The notes under the pieces: generated by a model
The model's input: the letters and a program-made list of their open reading frames with translations, nothing else
The model's database searches: none
Told to the model about the DNA's origin: nothing
Assembly (NCBI GenBank): GCA_029210545.1
Contig: JARGFV010000001.1
Span: 15,542-79,541 of the forward strand
Direction of reading: 5' to 3'
Source of the DNA: a bacterium
GTDB lineage: Bacteria; BMS3Abin14
Length of the DNA stretch: 64,000 bases
Shown: in pieces, positions 53,623 to 62,148 of the stretch
Layout: every line of letters begins with the position of its first letter
Position numbering within the stretch: position 1 is the stretch's first letter
Program-made: the position numbers and the translations under genes

Positions 53623-54876
53623 CTAATCCTCATCCTTCCCCGGCGATAATCCGTACCGTTTCAGCCTGTCGTACAGGGTGGATTTGGGTATCCCCAGGGA
53701 TTTCGCGGCAGCCCGGATGCTTCCGTCCGATTTGTCCAGGGCACGAACGTAGTAAAGGCGTTCGAGCTCCTCGAAGGTTTCCGGCAAAGGCTCGGTGGGG
53801 GTTTTCCCGGAAAGGGGATCCTCGTCGAGAAAGATGATCTCGTCCGGGCCAATGGGCTCGCCGCTGGCGACGATCCTGGCCCTCTCGATGACATTTTTCA
53901 GTTCACGGACGTTTCCCGGCCACGAGTGGTTCATCAGCCTTTCCATGGCCTCGGCTGTCAGGTCATCCTCGTTCCCGAGAAAGTGACGGGAAAGCTCCCC
54001 GATGTCCTCCTTCCTGGAGCGCAGCGGGGGAACGAGGAGAGGAAAAACGAAGAGACGGTACAGAAGATCCGAACGGAACCTGCCGCTTTCCACCTCGGCC
54101 TTGAGATCCCTGTGGGTAGCCGCCACGACCCTGACGTCCACCGTGATGGTCCCCTGGGCTCCCACCCTGCGCACCTCGCCAGACTCCAGAACCCTGAGAA
54201 GCTTGGGCTGAAGGTCGGTGGAAAGCTCCCCTATCTCGTCGAGGAAAAGGGTTCCCCCGTGGGCTTGTTCGAAGGCGCCTTTCCTGTCCGCCGAGGCGCC
54301 TGTGAAGGCGCCTTTGACGTGGCCAAACAGCTCGCTTTCCACGAGGTCCGGCGAGATGGCGCCGCAGTTAATGGCCACGAAGGGCATCATCTGGCGCTGG
54401 GACAGGTCGTGGACCGCCCGGGCGACCAGTTCCTTCCCGGTTCCCGTCTCTCCGAAGATCAAAGTGTTGACGTCGGTGCCGGCGGCCTTCCTGACGTGCT
54501 CCCTAAGCTTTGCCATCACCCCGGAGCTTCCCACCATGTCCATCTCGGCATGGGCGGTGAGCTTTTCAGTGGGTTGGGAGCCCAGGATCTGCTCTTCCTC
54601 CGTCAGCACCAGCCGGAAAGGACCGATGTCGATCTCGGTCCCTGGATCGAGGAGGACCTTGTCGACACGTTCGCCGTCAATGAAGGTGCCGTTGGAGCTT
54701 CGATCCATGAGGAGGTATTTCCTGCCCTGACGCAGAAGGTTGGCGTGGTGACGGCTCACCGTCGTGTGGGGGAGTATGATGTCGTTCCTGCGGTCGCGGC
54801 CCACGCGCAGGTCCGAAGAGCCGCCGATGTGGTATCCCCCCAGGTACCGGTCGTCCCTGTATACATCCACCCTCAT
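53623..54876 (-). CDS. FHA-domain sigma54-dependent activator
   Basis: A 417-residue regulator. FHA domain at about 3-90 (GGSSDLRVGRDRRNDIILPH, TVSRHHANLL, MDRSSNGTFIDGERV). AAA+ domain at about 115-345 with Walker A GETGTGKELVARA, GAFTGA (HVKGAFTGASADRKG), Walker B GGTLFLDEIGELS and the arginine finger region. Fis-type helix-turn-helix at the C terminus (GSIRAAAKSLGIPKSTLYDR). All functional motifs are complete. ATG 54876 is preceded by GGGAGGAG. An upstream extension would translate a GTTCACG tract. It would activate sigma54 promoters in response to a phosphothreonine partner. It may control the downstream or upstream genes. Confidence 0.94.
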   Translation of the reverse strand: MRVDVYRDDRYLGGYHIGGSSDLRVGRDRRNDIILPHTTVSRHHANLLRQGRKYLLMDRSSNGTFIDGERVDKVLLDPGTEIDIGPFRLVLTEEEQILGSQPTEKLTAHAEMDMVGSSGVMAKLREHVRKAAGTDVNTLIFGETGTGKELVARAVHDLSQRQMMPFVAINCGAISPDLVESELFGHVKGAFTGASADRKGAFEQAHGGTLFLDEIGELSTDLQPKLLRVLESGEVRRVGAQGTITVDVRVVAATHRDLKAEVESGRFRSDLLYRLFVFPLLVPPLRSRKEDIGELSRHFLGNEDDLTAEAMERLMNHSWPGNVRELKNVIERARIVASGEPIGPDEIIFLDEDPLSGKTPTEPLPETFEELERLYYVRALDKSDGSIRAAAKSLGIPKSTLYDRLKRYGLSPGKDED

Positions 54877-54894
54877 CGAAGTCACTCCTCCCAC

Positions 54895-54938
54895 ACGGTT
54901 CACGGTTCACGGTTCACGGTTCACGGTTCACAGTTCAC
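54895..54938. repeat. Heptameric tract GGTTCAC
   Basis: Five nearly perfect copies of the 7-mer (A/C)GGTTCAC in tandem, then CAGTTCAC. The same unit family occurs at 7441-7470, 19820-19853 (TTTACAG form), 28185-28212, 28240-28270 and 57357-57392. Non-coding spacer between the FHA activator and aldolase genes. Confidence 0.9.
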
Positions 54939-54946
54939 ACCTCGCT

Positions 54947-55570
54947 CTACCACTCCCCATGTCTCCTGTCCCCCACCAGTTCGTTCTCGTCCATGCCCAG
55001 GGCCAGGCAGCGGGAGAGGATATCGCACGACCATTCGAGGGCGTGGGTGATCTGGAGGCCCTCTTCCAGGTTCCCTCCCACGGCGAACGCTCCATGTCCC
55101 CGCACCATAACGATGGGAAAATCCTTGAGCAGGGCAGGCAGTTCCCGTTCGAGGTCGACCGAACCGATGGAGGCGGCCACGCTGAGGACCGGGACCCTCT
55201 TGAAATAGTAGCGCCCCTCGTCGTCCACCGGAACGATGTGATCCCGCGTCATGGACAGGGCCGTTGCTGCCCTCGGGTGGGTGTGGACGACGGCAAGGTG
55301 CGATGTCGCCGCGTAAATAGCGCGGTGGACACCGACCTCGGTGGAGGCGAGGGCGATCCCGGAATCGTCCACAGCCAGTCCGACCTGCACCAGGTCGTCT
55401 CCCGCCAGTTCTCCGAGCATGGCACCCCGGCGGGTTATGACCACGCGATCCCCCAGGCGAACGCTCATGTTGCCGCTGTGGGAGTTGTTAAGACCGGCCT
55501 GGAAAAGGATCCGGCCCACCCGGGAAAACTCCCCTGTCAGCCTGGTATAGGCCTCACCCTGTATATTCAT
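54947..55570 (-). CDS. Class II aldolase/adducin family protein
   Basis: About 207 residues of the L-fuculose-phosphate aldolase-like family. Zinc and substrate motifs include NNSHSGNMSVRLGDRVVITR, STEVGVHRAIYAA, the HTHPRA zinc ligands (about residue 94) and VMVRGHGAFAVGGNLEEGL. It cleaves sugar phosphates to an aldehyde and dihydroxyacetone phosphate or performs related reactions. ATG 55570 overlaps the end of the aldehyde oxidoreductase gene by 17 bp, so both are made together. This suggests that the aldehyde product is oxidised by that neighbour (inference). Confidence 0.9.
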   Translation of the reverse strand: MNIQGEAYTRLTGEFSRVGRILFQAGLNNSHSGNMSVRLGDRVVITRRGAMLGELAGDDLVQVGLAVDDSGIALASTEVGVHRAIYAATSHLAVVHTHPRAATALSMTRDHIVPVDDEGRYYFKRVPVLSVAASIGSVDLERELPALLKDFPIVMVRGHGAFAVGGNLEEGLQITHALEWSCDILSRCLALGMDENELVGDRRHGEW

Positions 55571-57338
55571 CCAGACCGAGCTCCTTTCTCTTTCCAGCCG
55601 ACGGGACCCCGCCCGGCCAGTCCCGGTGAGCGTAATACTCTCCCAGCAGTTCCCGGAGGTGAACGACTTCACCGGCACACGCCCCTTCCGTGAGAGGTTC
55701 TTGAGTGAAACGGGGAGGCAGGATATCCCGGTCCGGCCCGATCCCCATTTTCTGATTCAAGATCCGTTCCAGGGTGACGATCCTCTCACCTGACCGGATG
55801 AGTTCCTCCCCGCCGACCTGAAGACCGGTGACAGCGTTGACCATCCTCGACCAGTATTCGGGCGCCACCGCGAAGGTGGCGAACCGGCAGACAGAGAGGG
55901 AATCGGCGACGGCCCCGAAATCCTGGGCCCGGGCGACATGCCCTCCCTTGCCGAGAACCATCGACCCGCTCACCTTTTTGGGGATCCCCAGGATCTCTCT
56001 TGCAATGAGGTACCCTCCCCGCAGATGGCATCCTCCGCGGTTGGAGGTCGCGTAGGCGAGCCCCTGCCCCTGTGCGCCGCGAGGGTCGTAGCCCGGAAGC
56101 TCCATCCCCTTGACCTGCATGGCATATTGGGGAGCCCCGGCGTTTTGGGCGACGGTGCGCGAACCTTCCGCCAGTTCATCCCCTTCACCACGTCGGTAGG
56201 CGATATCCGAAAGCGCGTTGTAAACCGCGCGGTCATCGCCGAACCTGAGCTTCGACGGCCGCAGCCCATCCTCGGCCAGTTCCATGGCACAGGCGAGGGT
56301 GGCCCCCGCGGAGATCGTGTCCATCCCCAGTTCGTTGCAGAGATGGGCAGCCGGGATGATGTGCTCCAGATCCTCGATCCCAAGGTCCGGTCCCAATGCC
56401 CAGAGGCTCTCGTATTCCGGCCCTTCACCGCGGGACCCGGCCGCCTCGGTGACGCGCCCGCACTGGATGGTGCATCCCGTACAGCCAGCGCTGCCCACGG
56501 TGAACCGGGACGCCAGATCCTCACCCGAATAGGCCTGGTCCTCGCCCACCGCCACGGTCTGGAAGTTTCTGACCGGGAAGATCCCGGCCCTGGCGCAGAT
56601 ACGGACCAGCATGGGGGTACCCAGCGCAGGCAGCGCCTTGGAGGTGACGGGGTGAGCCCTCAGCCACCTGTTGGATTCTTCGAGAACCCGCTTGAGCCGG
56701 TCCCGGTCGTGGACAGGGACCTTGCCCGTCCCCTTGACCACCAGGGCCTTCATGTTCCGGGCTCCCATGACCGCTCCCGCGCCTCCCCGGCCCATGGCCC
56801 GCATCCTCTCGGACATGATGGAGGCGTACCGGACACCGTTTTCCCCCGCGGGGCCGATAACCGCGAGGCCGGCGTCCTTTCCGAACTTCTCCACGAGCCG
56901 TAAGACGGTCTCAGGGACTGTGCCGCCCCAGAGGTCCCCGGCCCCCTCGAAGGTGACGGACCCGTCCTGGACCACAACGATCCCCGGAACGTCGAACCGC
57001 CCGTTCATGATAAGGACGTCAACCCCTCCCCGCTTCAGGGCCCTGCCCAGCCGGCCGCCGGAGTTGGTGTCCATCACGGTACCCGTGAGGGGAGAGATGG
57101 TGGACAGGCTGAACCTGTCTCCGGAGGGGATCATGGCGCCCGTGAGGGGACCGGTGGCCAGGACCACGGGGACATCTCCCGAGATGGGATCGACCCGGGG
57201 ACCGGCATGATCCCTGAGAAAAAAGGCGCCCAGACCGCGGCCGCCGATGAGACTCCGGGTCAGGTCACCGGAAGCGGTGTCCCTCTCGAAGCTTTGCGTG
57301 GTCAGATCGATCCTCAGAATATTGAGATGGGATATCAT
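55554..57338 (-). CDS. Aldehyde:ferredoxin oxidoreductase, tungstopterin type
   Basis: A 594-residue AOR-family enzyme oxidising aldehydes to acids with reduction of ferredoxin. It opens ILRIDLTTQSFERDTASG, has GGRGLGAFFL, PLTGTVMDTNSGGRLG and the pterin-site segment MRAMGRGGAGAVMGARNMK. The iron-sulfur Cys ligands are CTGCTIQC (about 284-291) and the later DSLSVCRF (about 484). Complete length. It requires low-potential ferredoxin and tungsten or molybdenum, consistent with an anaerobe. It overlaps the class II aldolase gene downstream. Upstream is a GGTTCAC tract and the divergent deacetylase gene. Confidence 0.93.
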   Translation of the reverse strand: MISHLNILRIDLTTQSFERDTASGDLTRSLIGGRGLGAFFLRDHAGPRVDPISGDVPVVLATGPLTGAMIPSGDRFSLSTISPLTGTVMDTNSGGRLGRALKRGGVDVLIMNGRFDVPGIVVVQDGSVTFEGAGDLWGGTVPETVLRLVEKFGKDAGLAVIGPAGENGVRYASIMSERMRAMGRGGAGAVMGARNMKALVVKGTGKVPVHDRDRLKRVLEESNRWLRAHPVTSKALPALGTPMLVRICARAGIFPVRNFQTVAVGEDQAYSGEDLASRFTVGSAGCTGCTIQCGRVTEAAGSRGEGPEYESLWALGPDLGIEDLEHIIPAAHLCNELGMDTISAGATLACAMELAEDGLRPSKLRFGDDRAVYNALSDIAYRRGEGDELAEGSRTVAQNAGAPQYAMQVKGMELPGYDPRGAQGQGLAYATSNRGGCHLRGGYLIAREILGIPKKVSGSMVLGKGGHVARAQDFGAVADSLSVCRFATFAVAPEYWSRMVNAVTGLQVGGEELIRSGERIVTLERILNQKMGIGPDRDILPPRFTQEPLTEGACAGEVVHLRELLGEYYAHRDWPGGVPSAGKRKELGLDEYTG

Positions 57339-57356
57339 AGTGGTCCCGGTTCACTT

Positions 57357-57392
57357 TTCAAGGTTCACGGTTCACAGTTCACCGTTTATACC
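57357..57392. repeat. Heptameric tract GGTTCAC
   Basis: AAGGTTCACGGTTCACAGTT then CACCGTTTAT: three to four copies of the same 7-bp unit as at 54895, here in the divergent spacer before the deacetylase gene. Confidence 0.8.
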
Positions 57393-57530
57393 ACATCGCT
57401 TTGCCCAATGTATTCCGGATCGAACCAATGGTAATCACGACCACGGGTCTTGGTCAGACACCCGAACCTGGATTCCAGACACTGGACACTTTCTTTTCTT
57501 TCCTCTCCCATTCTGCTATTCATTTGCGTT

Positions 57531-59036
57531 ATGAAAGGTCAGATCACCTACTGTGTGAACCATACCCATACGAAGACGACGCGCAAGTGTTTTCAGTGCC
57601 TTTCGCCCATCTGCCCGTCCTGCCGGAGGCGGGCTTTCGGCCACACCTTCTGTTCCTTTAAATGCCAGGCCCGCTGCTGGACGGCGGATCGGGCAGCCTC
57701 GATGCGGCGTTATGCCCTGAGGGCCTCCCTGCGCTATCGGCGTTTCGAAAGGTCAATGGGGAAACTTACCGGAGGCGGGTTCATAAGGCTCATCACCATC
57801 GGCCTCCTTCTGGTCATCCTCTACCAGTCGGGCATCCTGGTGAAAATAGTCCGGGAGATCCCGGTGCCCAGTGGAAGCAGCCAGACCGTTCCTGCCTTCC
57901 CCACCGCCGAACTGGTTCACGAGGGGGAGTGGTTCACGGTCGCTGGACGCGCGCCGGGATTCGGGGTGGCCGTGCTCATTGCCGACGGCAGGGAGCGGGA
58001 TGTCTGCACGGTCAGGGAAGGCTATTTTTCCTTCACCTTCCAGGCCGAAGGACCGATGCGGTCGGTACAGATCCAGGTATACGGAGACCGGCTGCCCGCC
58101 ATGTACACCCGCGCCCTTCCCCTCCCCGACAATCTCCTGGCATCCGGGGATACCCTGCCTGAGGTTCTCCCGCCCGCCGCGCAGCCCGCCCGAACAAGGG
58201 AATCGAAACAAGCCCGTGAGGTTCCGGTCAAGACCGCTCTCAAACCCGAACCGCCCGTTCGACCTGCCGAAGCAGAACAGACCGCAGCCGCCGGGCCCTC
58301 GCCTCAACCCGGGAGAAAGCCGGGTGACGATATCGACCGGGGCCTTTCCGGTTCGAGAACGGTAGCCGTGACCTTCGATGGCGGCAGCTACAGCAACGCT
58401 GCCGCGCGGATCCTGGACATTCTGGCGCAACGGAATCTGAAAGCCACCTTTTTTCTCACCGGCGAGTTCATGAGAAGTTATCCCGAGATCACCAGGAGGA
58501 TCGCTGACGAGGGCCACGAGGTGGGCAACCACACCTACAGCCACCTCCACCTGACGACCTTCGAGAAGAACTTCCGCCAGGACATCCTGCCGGGGATCAC
58601 CCGCGAGATCCTGCTTGCTGAACTGAAAAAGAACGAGGCTTTTTTCGAAGAACTCACCGGCAGAAAGATGGTGAGCCTGTGGCGGGCCCCCTACGGAGAG
58701 CAGAACGAAACGATCCGCCGCTGGGCCTCATCAGCAGGCTACCAGCACGTATCGTGGACTTACGATCCCAAGACCAGGAAGAACCTTGACGGCCTCGACT
58801 GGGTCTCGGACCGGGGTTCGGCCCTGTACCTGAGTTCGGGTGATATCGTAGACAAGATCCTCTCCTTCGACAGCCAGACGGAGATGGGGCTCGGTGGAGG
58901 CATTGTCCTGCTGCACCTTGGCTCCGAACGAAAGGCCGACCCTTTCTACCCCAGGCTCGGTCAACTCATCGACAAGCTCCGGGAGAAAGGGTACGAAGTC
59001 GGGTCGGTGGGAGCACTGCTTGAAAAGGGCGGGTAA
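57531..59036 (+). CDS. Polysaccharide deacetylase with N-terminal zinc finger
   Basis: About 501 residues. Residues 8-50 form a B-box-like cluster of Cys/His (CVNHTHTKTTRKCFQC, CPSCRRRAFGHTFCSFKC), probably binding zinc in the cytoplasm. A membrane helix follows at about 83-103 (LITIGLLLVILYQSGIL), then a periplasmic beta domain and a linker rich in Pro/Ala. A NodB deacetylase domain covers about 278-480: motif 1 reads TFDGGSY (second Asp of TFDDG replaced), motif 2 is GNHTYSHLH, motif 3 WRAPYGE, plus WTYDPK and LLHLG. The altered motif 1 may change metal binding. ATG 57531 was chosen. A longer frame lacks support. Confidence 0.85.
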   Translation: MKGQITYCVNHTHTKTTRKCFQCLSPICPSCRRRAFGHTFCSFKCQARCWTADRAASMRRYALRASLRYRRFERSMGKLTGGGFIRLITIGLLLVILYQSGILVKIVREIPVPSGSSQTVPAFPTAELVHEGEWFTVAGRAPGFGVAVLIADGRERDVCTVREGYFSFTFQAEGPMRSVQIQVYGDRLPAMYTRALPLPDNLLASGDTLPEVLPPAAQPARTRESKQAREVPVKTALKPEPPVRPAEAEQTAAAGPSPQPGRKPGDDIDRGLSGSRTVAVTFDGGSYSNAAARILDILAQRNLKATFFLTGEFMRSYPEITRRIADEGHEVGNHTYSHLHLTTFEKNFRQDILPGITREILLAELKKNEAFFEELTGRKMVSLWRAPYGEQNETIRRWASSAGYQHVSWTYDPKTRKNLDGLDWVSDRGSALYLSSGDIVDKILSFDSQTEMGLGGGIVLLHLGSERKADPFYPRLGQLIDKLREKGYEVGSVGALLEKGG

Positions 59037-59114
59037 AAAGGCCGTCCATGGTCCAACGTCCAAAGTAAAGGCAGCCTCGATCCTCAAATTTCCGATCCGG
59101 AATCGGAGTTAATA

Positions 59115-60365
59115 TTGAACAACCTCAACATCATAATTATTGGCTCAGGAGCCTTCATTCTTGGCTTTATCATCGCCTGGCTTTTCAACAGGTCCAGGAT
59201 CTCCTCCCTTCAGACCGAGCTGAAGATGACGAAGGTTAACGCTGAAGAGAACCTCAAGGTGGTGCAATCGGCCAGAGAGGCCATGAGCGATACTTTCAAA
59301 GCCCTGTCATCTGACGTCCTGAGAAACAGCAGTACTGAGTTTATGAAGCAGGCGCAGCTCGTGCTTGGCAAGTTCCAGACCGAAGCGATAGGTGACATGG
59401 AAAAACGCCAGACGGCCGTGGCCAACCTGGTGTCTCCCATCAGGGAATCCCTGGAAAAATTCGGAGATCGGGTCCACGAACTGGAGCAGGTGAGGCAAGA
59501 GGCATACGTAACGCTCCGGGAACAGGTCCGGCAACTCAACACCGGCCAGGAAATGCTCAGGACTGAAACAGGGAACCTGGTAAAAGCACTGCGATCCCCG
59601 GTTGTCAGGGGTCGATGGGGTGAGATCCAGCTCAAGCGGGTCGTTGAGATCGCCGGGATGCTGCCTTACTGCGACTTTTCGGAACAGGAATCGGTATCAA
59701 CGGAAACCGGACGGCTCCGCCCTGACCTCATCGTCAAACTGCCCGGGGGGAAAAATGTCGTGGTTGACGCCAAGGCACCGCTTCAGGGCTACCTGGACGC
59801 CCTGGAAACCGACGACGAGGACCTGAAGAAAATTCACCTTCAAAGCCATGCACGGCATATCAGGGAACATATGAACAGCCTCGGTTCCAAGGGCTACTGG
59901 GAACAGATCCCGAAGAGCACGGAGTTCGTCGTCATGTTCCTGCCCGGAGAAAACTTCTTTTCCGCCGCTTTGGAACAGGAACCCGGCCTTATCGAACAGG
60001 GAGTTGAAAAAAGGGTCATCCTTGCCACCCCTACCACCCTTATTGCCCTCCTCAGAGCGGTAGCCTACGGCTGGCGACAGGAGACCATCACGGAAAGCGC
60101 CCACTTTATCAGCGAACTGGGCAAGGAGTTATACGAACGGATCAGGATCCTGGCCGAGCATTTCTCGGGTGTGGGTAAAGGGCTCGACAAAGCGGTTGAA
60201 TCCTACAACCGCGCAGTGGCATCGCTTGAAACGAGGGTCCTTGTCAGCGCAAGGCGGTTCGCGGAATATGGAGCGGATTCATCAAGGGAGATCCCGCCGG
60301 CCGAGCCCGTGGAGAGGGACGCGAGGTCCCTGCAGGCTCCGGAACTAACTGATGAGTCGGAATAA
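59115..60365 (+). CDS. rmuC: DNA recombination protein RmuC
   Basis: A 416-residue RmuC-family protein. N-terminal membrane helix (about 5-24, [18 protein letters not shown]), a long coiled coil (about 30-150), then the PD-(D/E)XK-like nuclease region ([74 protein letters not shown]). RmuC affects inversion frequency at inverted repeats in E. coli, which is notable in a genome full of hairpin repeats (coincidence possible). TTG 59115 with CGGAG upstream. Confidence 0.95.
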   Translation: MNNLNIIIIGSGAFILGFIIAWLFNRSRISSLQTELKMTKVNAEENLKVVQSAREAMSDTFKALSSDVLRNSSTEFMKQAQLVLGKFQTEAIGDMEKRQTAVANLVSPIRESLEKFGDRVHELEQVRQEAYVTLREQVRQLNTGQEMLRTETGNLVKALRSPVVRGRWGEIQLKRVVEIAGMLPYCDFSEQESVSTETGRLRPDLIVKLPGGKNVVVDAKAPLQGYLDALETDDEDLKKIHLQSHARHIREHMNSLGSKGYWEQIPKSTEFVVMFLPGENFFSAALEQEPGLIEQGVEKRVILATPTTLIALLRAVAYGWRQETITESAHFISELGKELYERIRILAEHFSGVGKGLDKAVESYNRAVASLETRVLVSARRFAEYGADSSREIPPAEPVERDARSLQAPELTDESE

Positions 60366-60468
60366 TCAAGATGCAACGGATTCTTCCGACTCAGTGTCTG
60401 GTGTCTGGGGTCTGGGGTCCAGGTTCCGGGGTTGACGTCTAAGAGCCAGGTGCTAGGTTCCAGGGGCT

Positions 60469-60660
60469 CTATTCCCCGTGTCTCCGTGTCCCCCCGTCCC
60501 CGCGTCTGGTTTTTTCGGCCATCTCCGCCATCTCCGCGAATGCCCTGGCCCTGTTCGCGTCAATCGCTTCCCTGTACTTTCGAACCCTGCTCAAAGTAAG
60601 CCCGCATCCGAAAAGGACCAGGAAAAAAGCCGTCAATCCCAGAACGGCAACCCAGATCAT
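60469..60660 (-). CDS. Small single-span membrane protein
   Basis: About 63 residues: one helix (MIWVAVLGLTAFFLVLFGCG) and a charged tail (RVRKYREAIDANRARAFAEM) that continues into repeat-coded residues (EMAEMAEKTRRGDGGTRRHG). The tail is encoded by GCCATCTCC and CCGTGTC tandem words, so the original C terminus may have been replaced by repeat sequence. ATG 60660 is preceded by GGGA. Function unknown. It might be spurious. Confidence 0.45.
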   Translation of the reverse strand: MIWVAVLGLTAFFLVLFGCGLTLSRVRKYREAIDANRARAFAEMAEMAEKTRRGDGGTRRHGE

Positions 60661-60800
60661 GGTCCCAGCCTGGCAGTGTGTCTGAACAGTTCCAACAGCC
60701 TGGACTTCGTTCTTTTTTTCATCCCGGGAGTGTAGCACCTTCCGGCAGACTATTGCTATACTGTCCCCCGGACAAACACCCTTGACACGTGAGGAACACC

Positions 60801-61019
60801 ATGTTCAAACGCAGGGTTTCAGAAGCCGAGAGGCGAAGACGCGCGTTGAAGATCGACATCCTGAGAGAGCGCCGGCACACCCGCCCGGACCGGCGCACCG
60901 GGCTGTACGACCGGAGGCTCCGGTTCATGGACAGGCGGCAGCGGCACGACGAATCGTGGATGGGCGCCTTCGATCGGCGCATCAGGAGTATGGATCGGAG
61001 GAGGAAAAGCAGGACCTAG
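60801..61019 (+). CDS. Small arginine-rich protein with DRR repeats
   Basis: A 72-residue, very basic protein with repeated DRR words (RPDRRTGLYDRRLRFMDRR, FDRRIRSMDRRRKSRT). GAGG lies six bases before the ATG. Such spaced DRR sequences occur in small proteins of unknown role. Its stop codon TAG lies in the CTAG that is the target site of family A copy A4, so the element inserted exactly at the end of the gene without changing the protein. Binding to nucleic acid or acidic lipids would fit its charge but is an inference. Confidence 0.7.
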   Translation: MFKRRVSEAERRRRALKIDILRERRHTRPDRRTGLYDRRLRFMDRRQRHDESWMGAFDRRIRSMDRRRKSRT

Positions 61020-61226
61020 GAGCCTGTCGGAGAACCCCATGCAGGCTCCTGGATATAGTTTTTCGGAAGTAGCATTTAGACCGAAAAGAACAAATATATG
61101 GCACATTTGGTAATTCACTGGAGTTATTCACCGGTTTAATGCTCTTGTTTTCAAGAAAAGACCCAAAAAAGGGCTTTCCGAAAAACTTACAGCAGCGTGT
61201 CAAGAGGTTTTCCGACACGCTGCTAG
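61016..61226. mobile_element. Family A miniature element, copy A4
   Basis: 203 bp between two CTAG copies (61016-61019, 61223-61226). Same length as A2 and differing from it at only a handful of positions (for instance AAGAACA against AAAAACA in the core). Terminal inverted repeats and both hairpins are complete. It inserted in the CTAG overlapping the stop codon of the DRR-protein gene. The near identity with A2 shows recent mobility. Confidence 0.9.
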
Positions 61227-61234
61227 GACTCAGT

Positions 61235-62023
61235 CTAGATCTTTCCCTTAAGCAGCTTTTCAAGCTGTTCCAAACTGTAGTATGTCGTCTCCAGGCACTC
61301 GTCCATCCACCGGGTGCAGCGGTTGGCGTCGAGGGGTACCCCCACGGCCGGGATGCCCATCCCATCACACAACCTCATTCCCATCACAAGTTCCGGAATG
61401 CAGGCGATACCGAGGACACCCATCTCCGGGTGTTCACCCTTCAAACGGGTGAACAGCTTCGGGTGATCCATGCTCACCGAGATAAACGTTTCCACACGGT
61501 ATTTCTCGAGTATCCTTGCACCCGAACCCACGTAGCATCCCTTCTCGCACCGGGCGCAAACCTCTTCGACCTCTCCGGGTTCCGCCTTGCAGCGGGGCCT
61601 GAAATCCCTGAGGCAATGGGCAACCAGGGCCATCCGCCAGGGTGCGTCGGCAAAGGCCATGGCGTTGACCCGGTTCACCAGCTGGATCTCCACCATATAG
61701 GAGAGATACGCAAAACGCGGTGTCCGCAGGATCGGATCAAGCCGGCCGGCCAGGGACAGGGACCCGAGATGTTCTTCGATGGGACCTGTAAAGGGAGACA
61801 GCGAAAGTTCCATCTTCTCCAGGAAACGGCGGTGGAGTTTTGCCCCGGTCGTGAACCGTTGGAAAAACCGCCACGGACCGCTTCCCTTGCGGACTGTTTT
61901 CAGAAGGTTCCGGGGTTCGGGTACCTCCGTCAGCATCTCATCAACGAGGCTGCCGACCACCTCGAAGTAGGCACGGGAAGATCCGTTGTCGTCTGAAAGG
62001 GTGTAAGTGCGGCCGGGGAACAA
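61235..62023 (-). CDS. DUF116 family protein
   Basis: A 262-residue protein of the DUF116 type. The first half is helical with two weak hydrophobic segments (MVEIQLVNRVNAMAFADAP). The conserved second half begins VAHCLRDFRPRCK and continues CARCEKGCYVGSG, a Cys pattern that likely holds a metal or iron-sulfur cluster, then GVLGIACIPELVMGMRLCDG. The function of this family is unknown. Related proteins sit near lipoate or radical SAM enzymes. The start is uncertain because the only in-frame candidate, TTG 62023, lies in a CAGTAGT repeat without a ribosome site. Confidence 0.82.
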   Translation of the reverse strand: MFPGRTYTLSDDNGSSRAYFEVVGSLVDEMLTEVPEPRNLLKTVRKGSGPWRFFQRFTTGAKLHRRFLEKMELSLSPFTGPIEEHLGSLSLAGRLDPILRTPRFAYLSYMVEIQLVNRVNAMAFADAPWRMALVAHCLRDFRPRCKAEPGEVEEVCARCEKGCYVGSGARILEKYRVETFISVSMDHPKLFTRLKGEHPEMGVLGIACIPELVMGMRLCDGMGIPAVGVPLDANRCTRWMDECLETTYYSLEQLEKLLKGKI

Positions 62024-62029
62024 AGCAGT

Positions 62030-62062
62030 AGTCAGTAGTCAGTAGTCAGTAGTCCGGGAAAA
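62030..62062. repeat. Heptameric tract CAGTAGT
   Basis: Four tandem copies of the 7-mer CAGTAGT directly upstream of the DUF116 gene. The tract at 62070-62130 continues with other 7-bp units (TTCGCGC, TTCGATC, TTTGCTC, TTCGCGC). The related CAGTAGT/CAGTAAA form occurs at 16022-16049. Confidence 0.85.
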
Positions 62063-62148
62063 CTGGAACGAAACACAAGGAGTGAAGAACGTAGGGATAT
62101 TGTTCTTCGCGCTTCGATCTTTGCTCTTCGCGCCGGCCTTTACCCCCA

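Noticed and set aside
54895-54938. CRISPR array
   Set aside because: The repeats are 7-8 bp in direct tandem without spacers, and there are no cas genes in the window.
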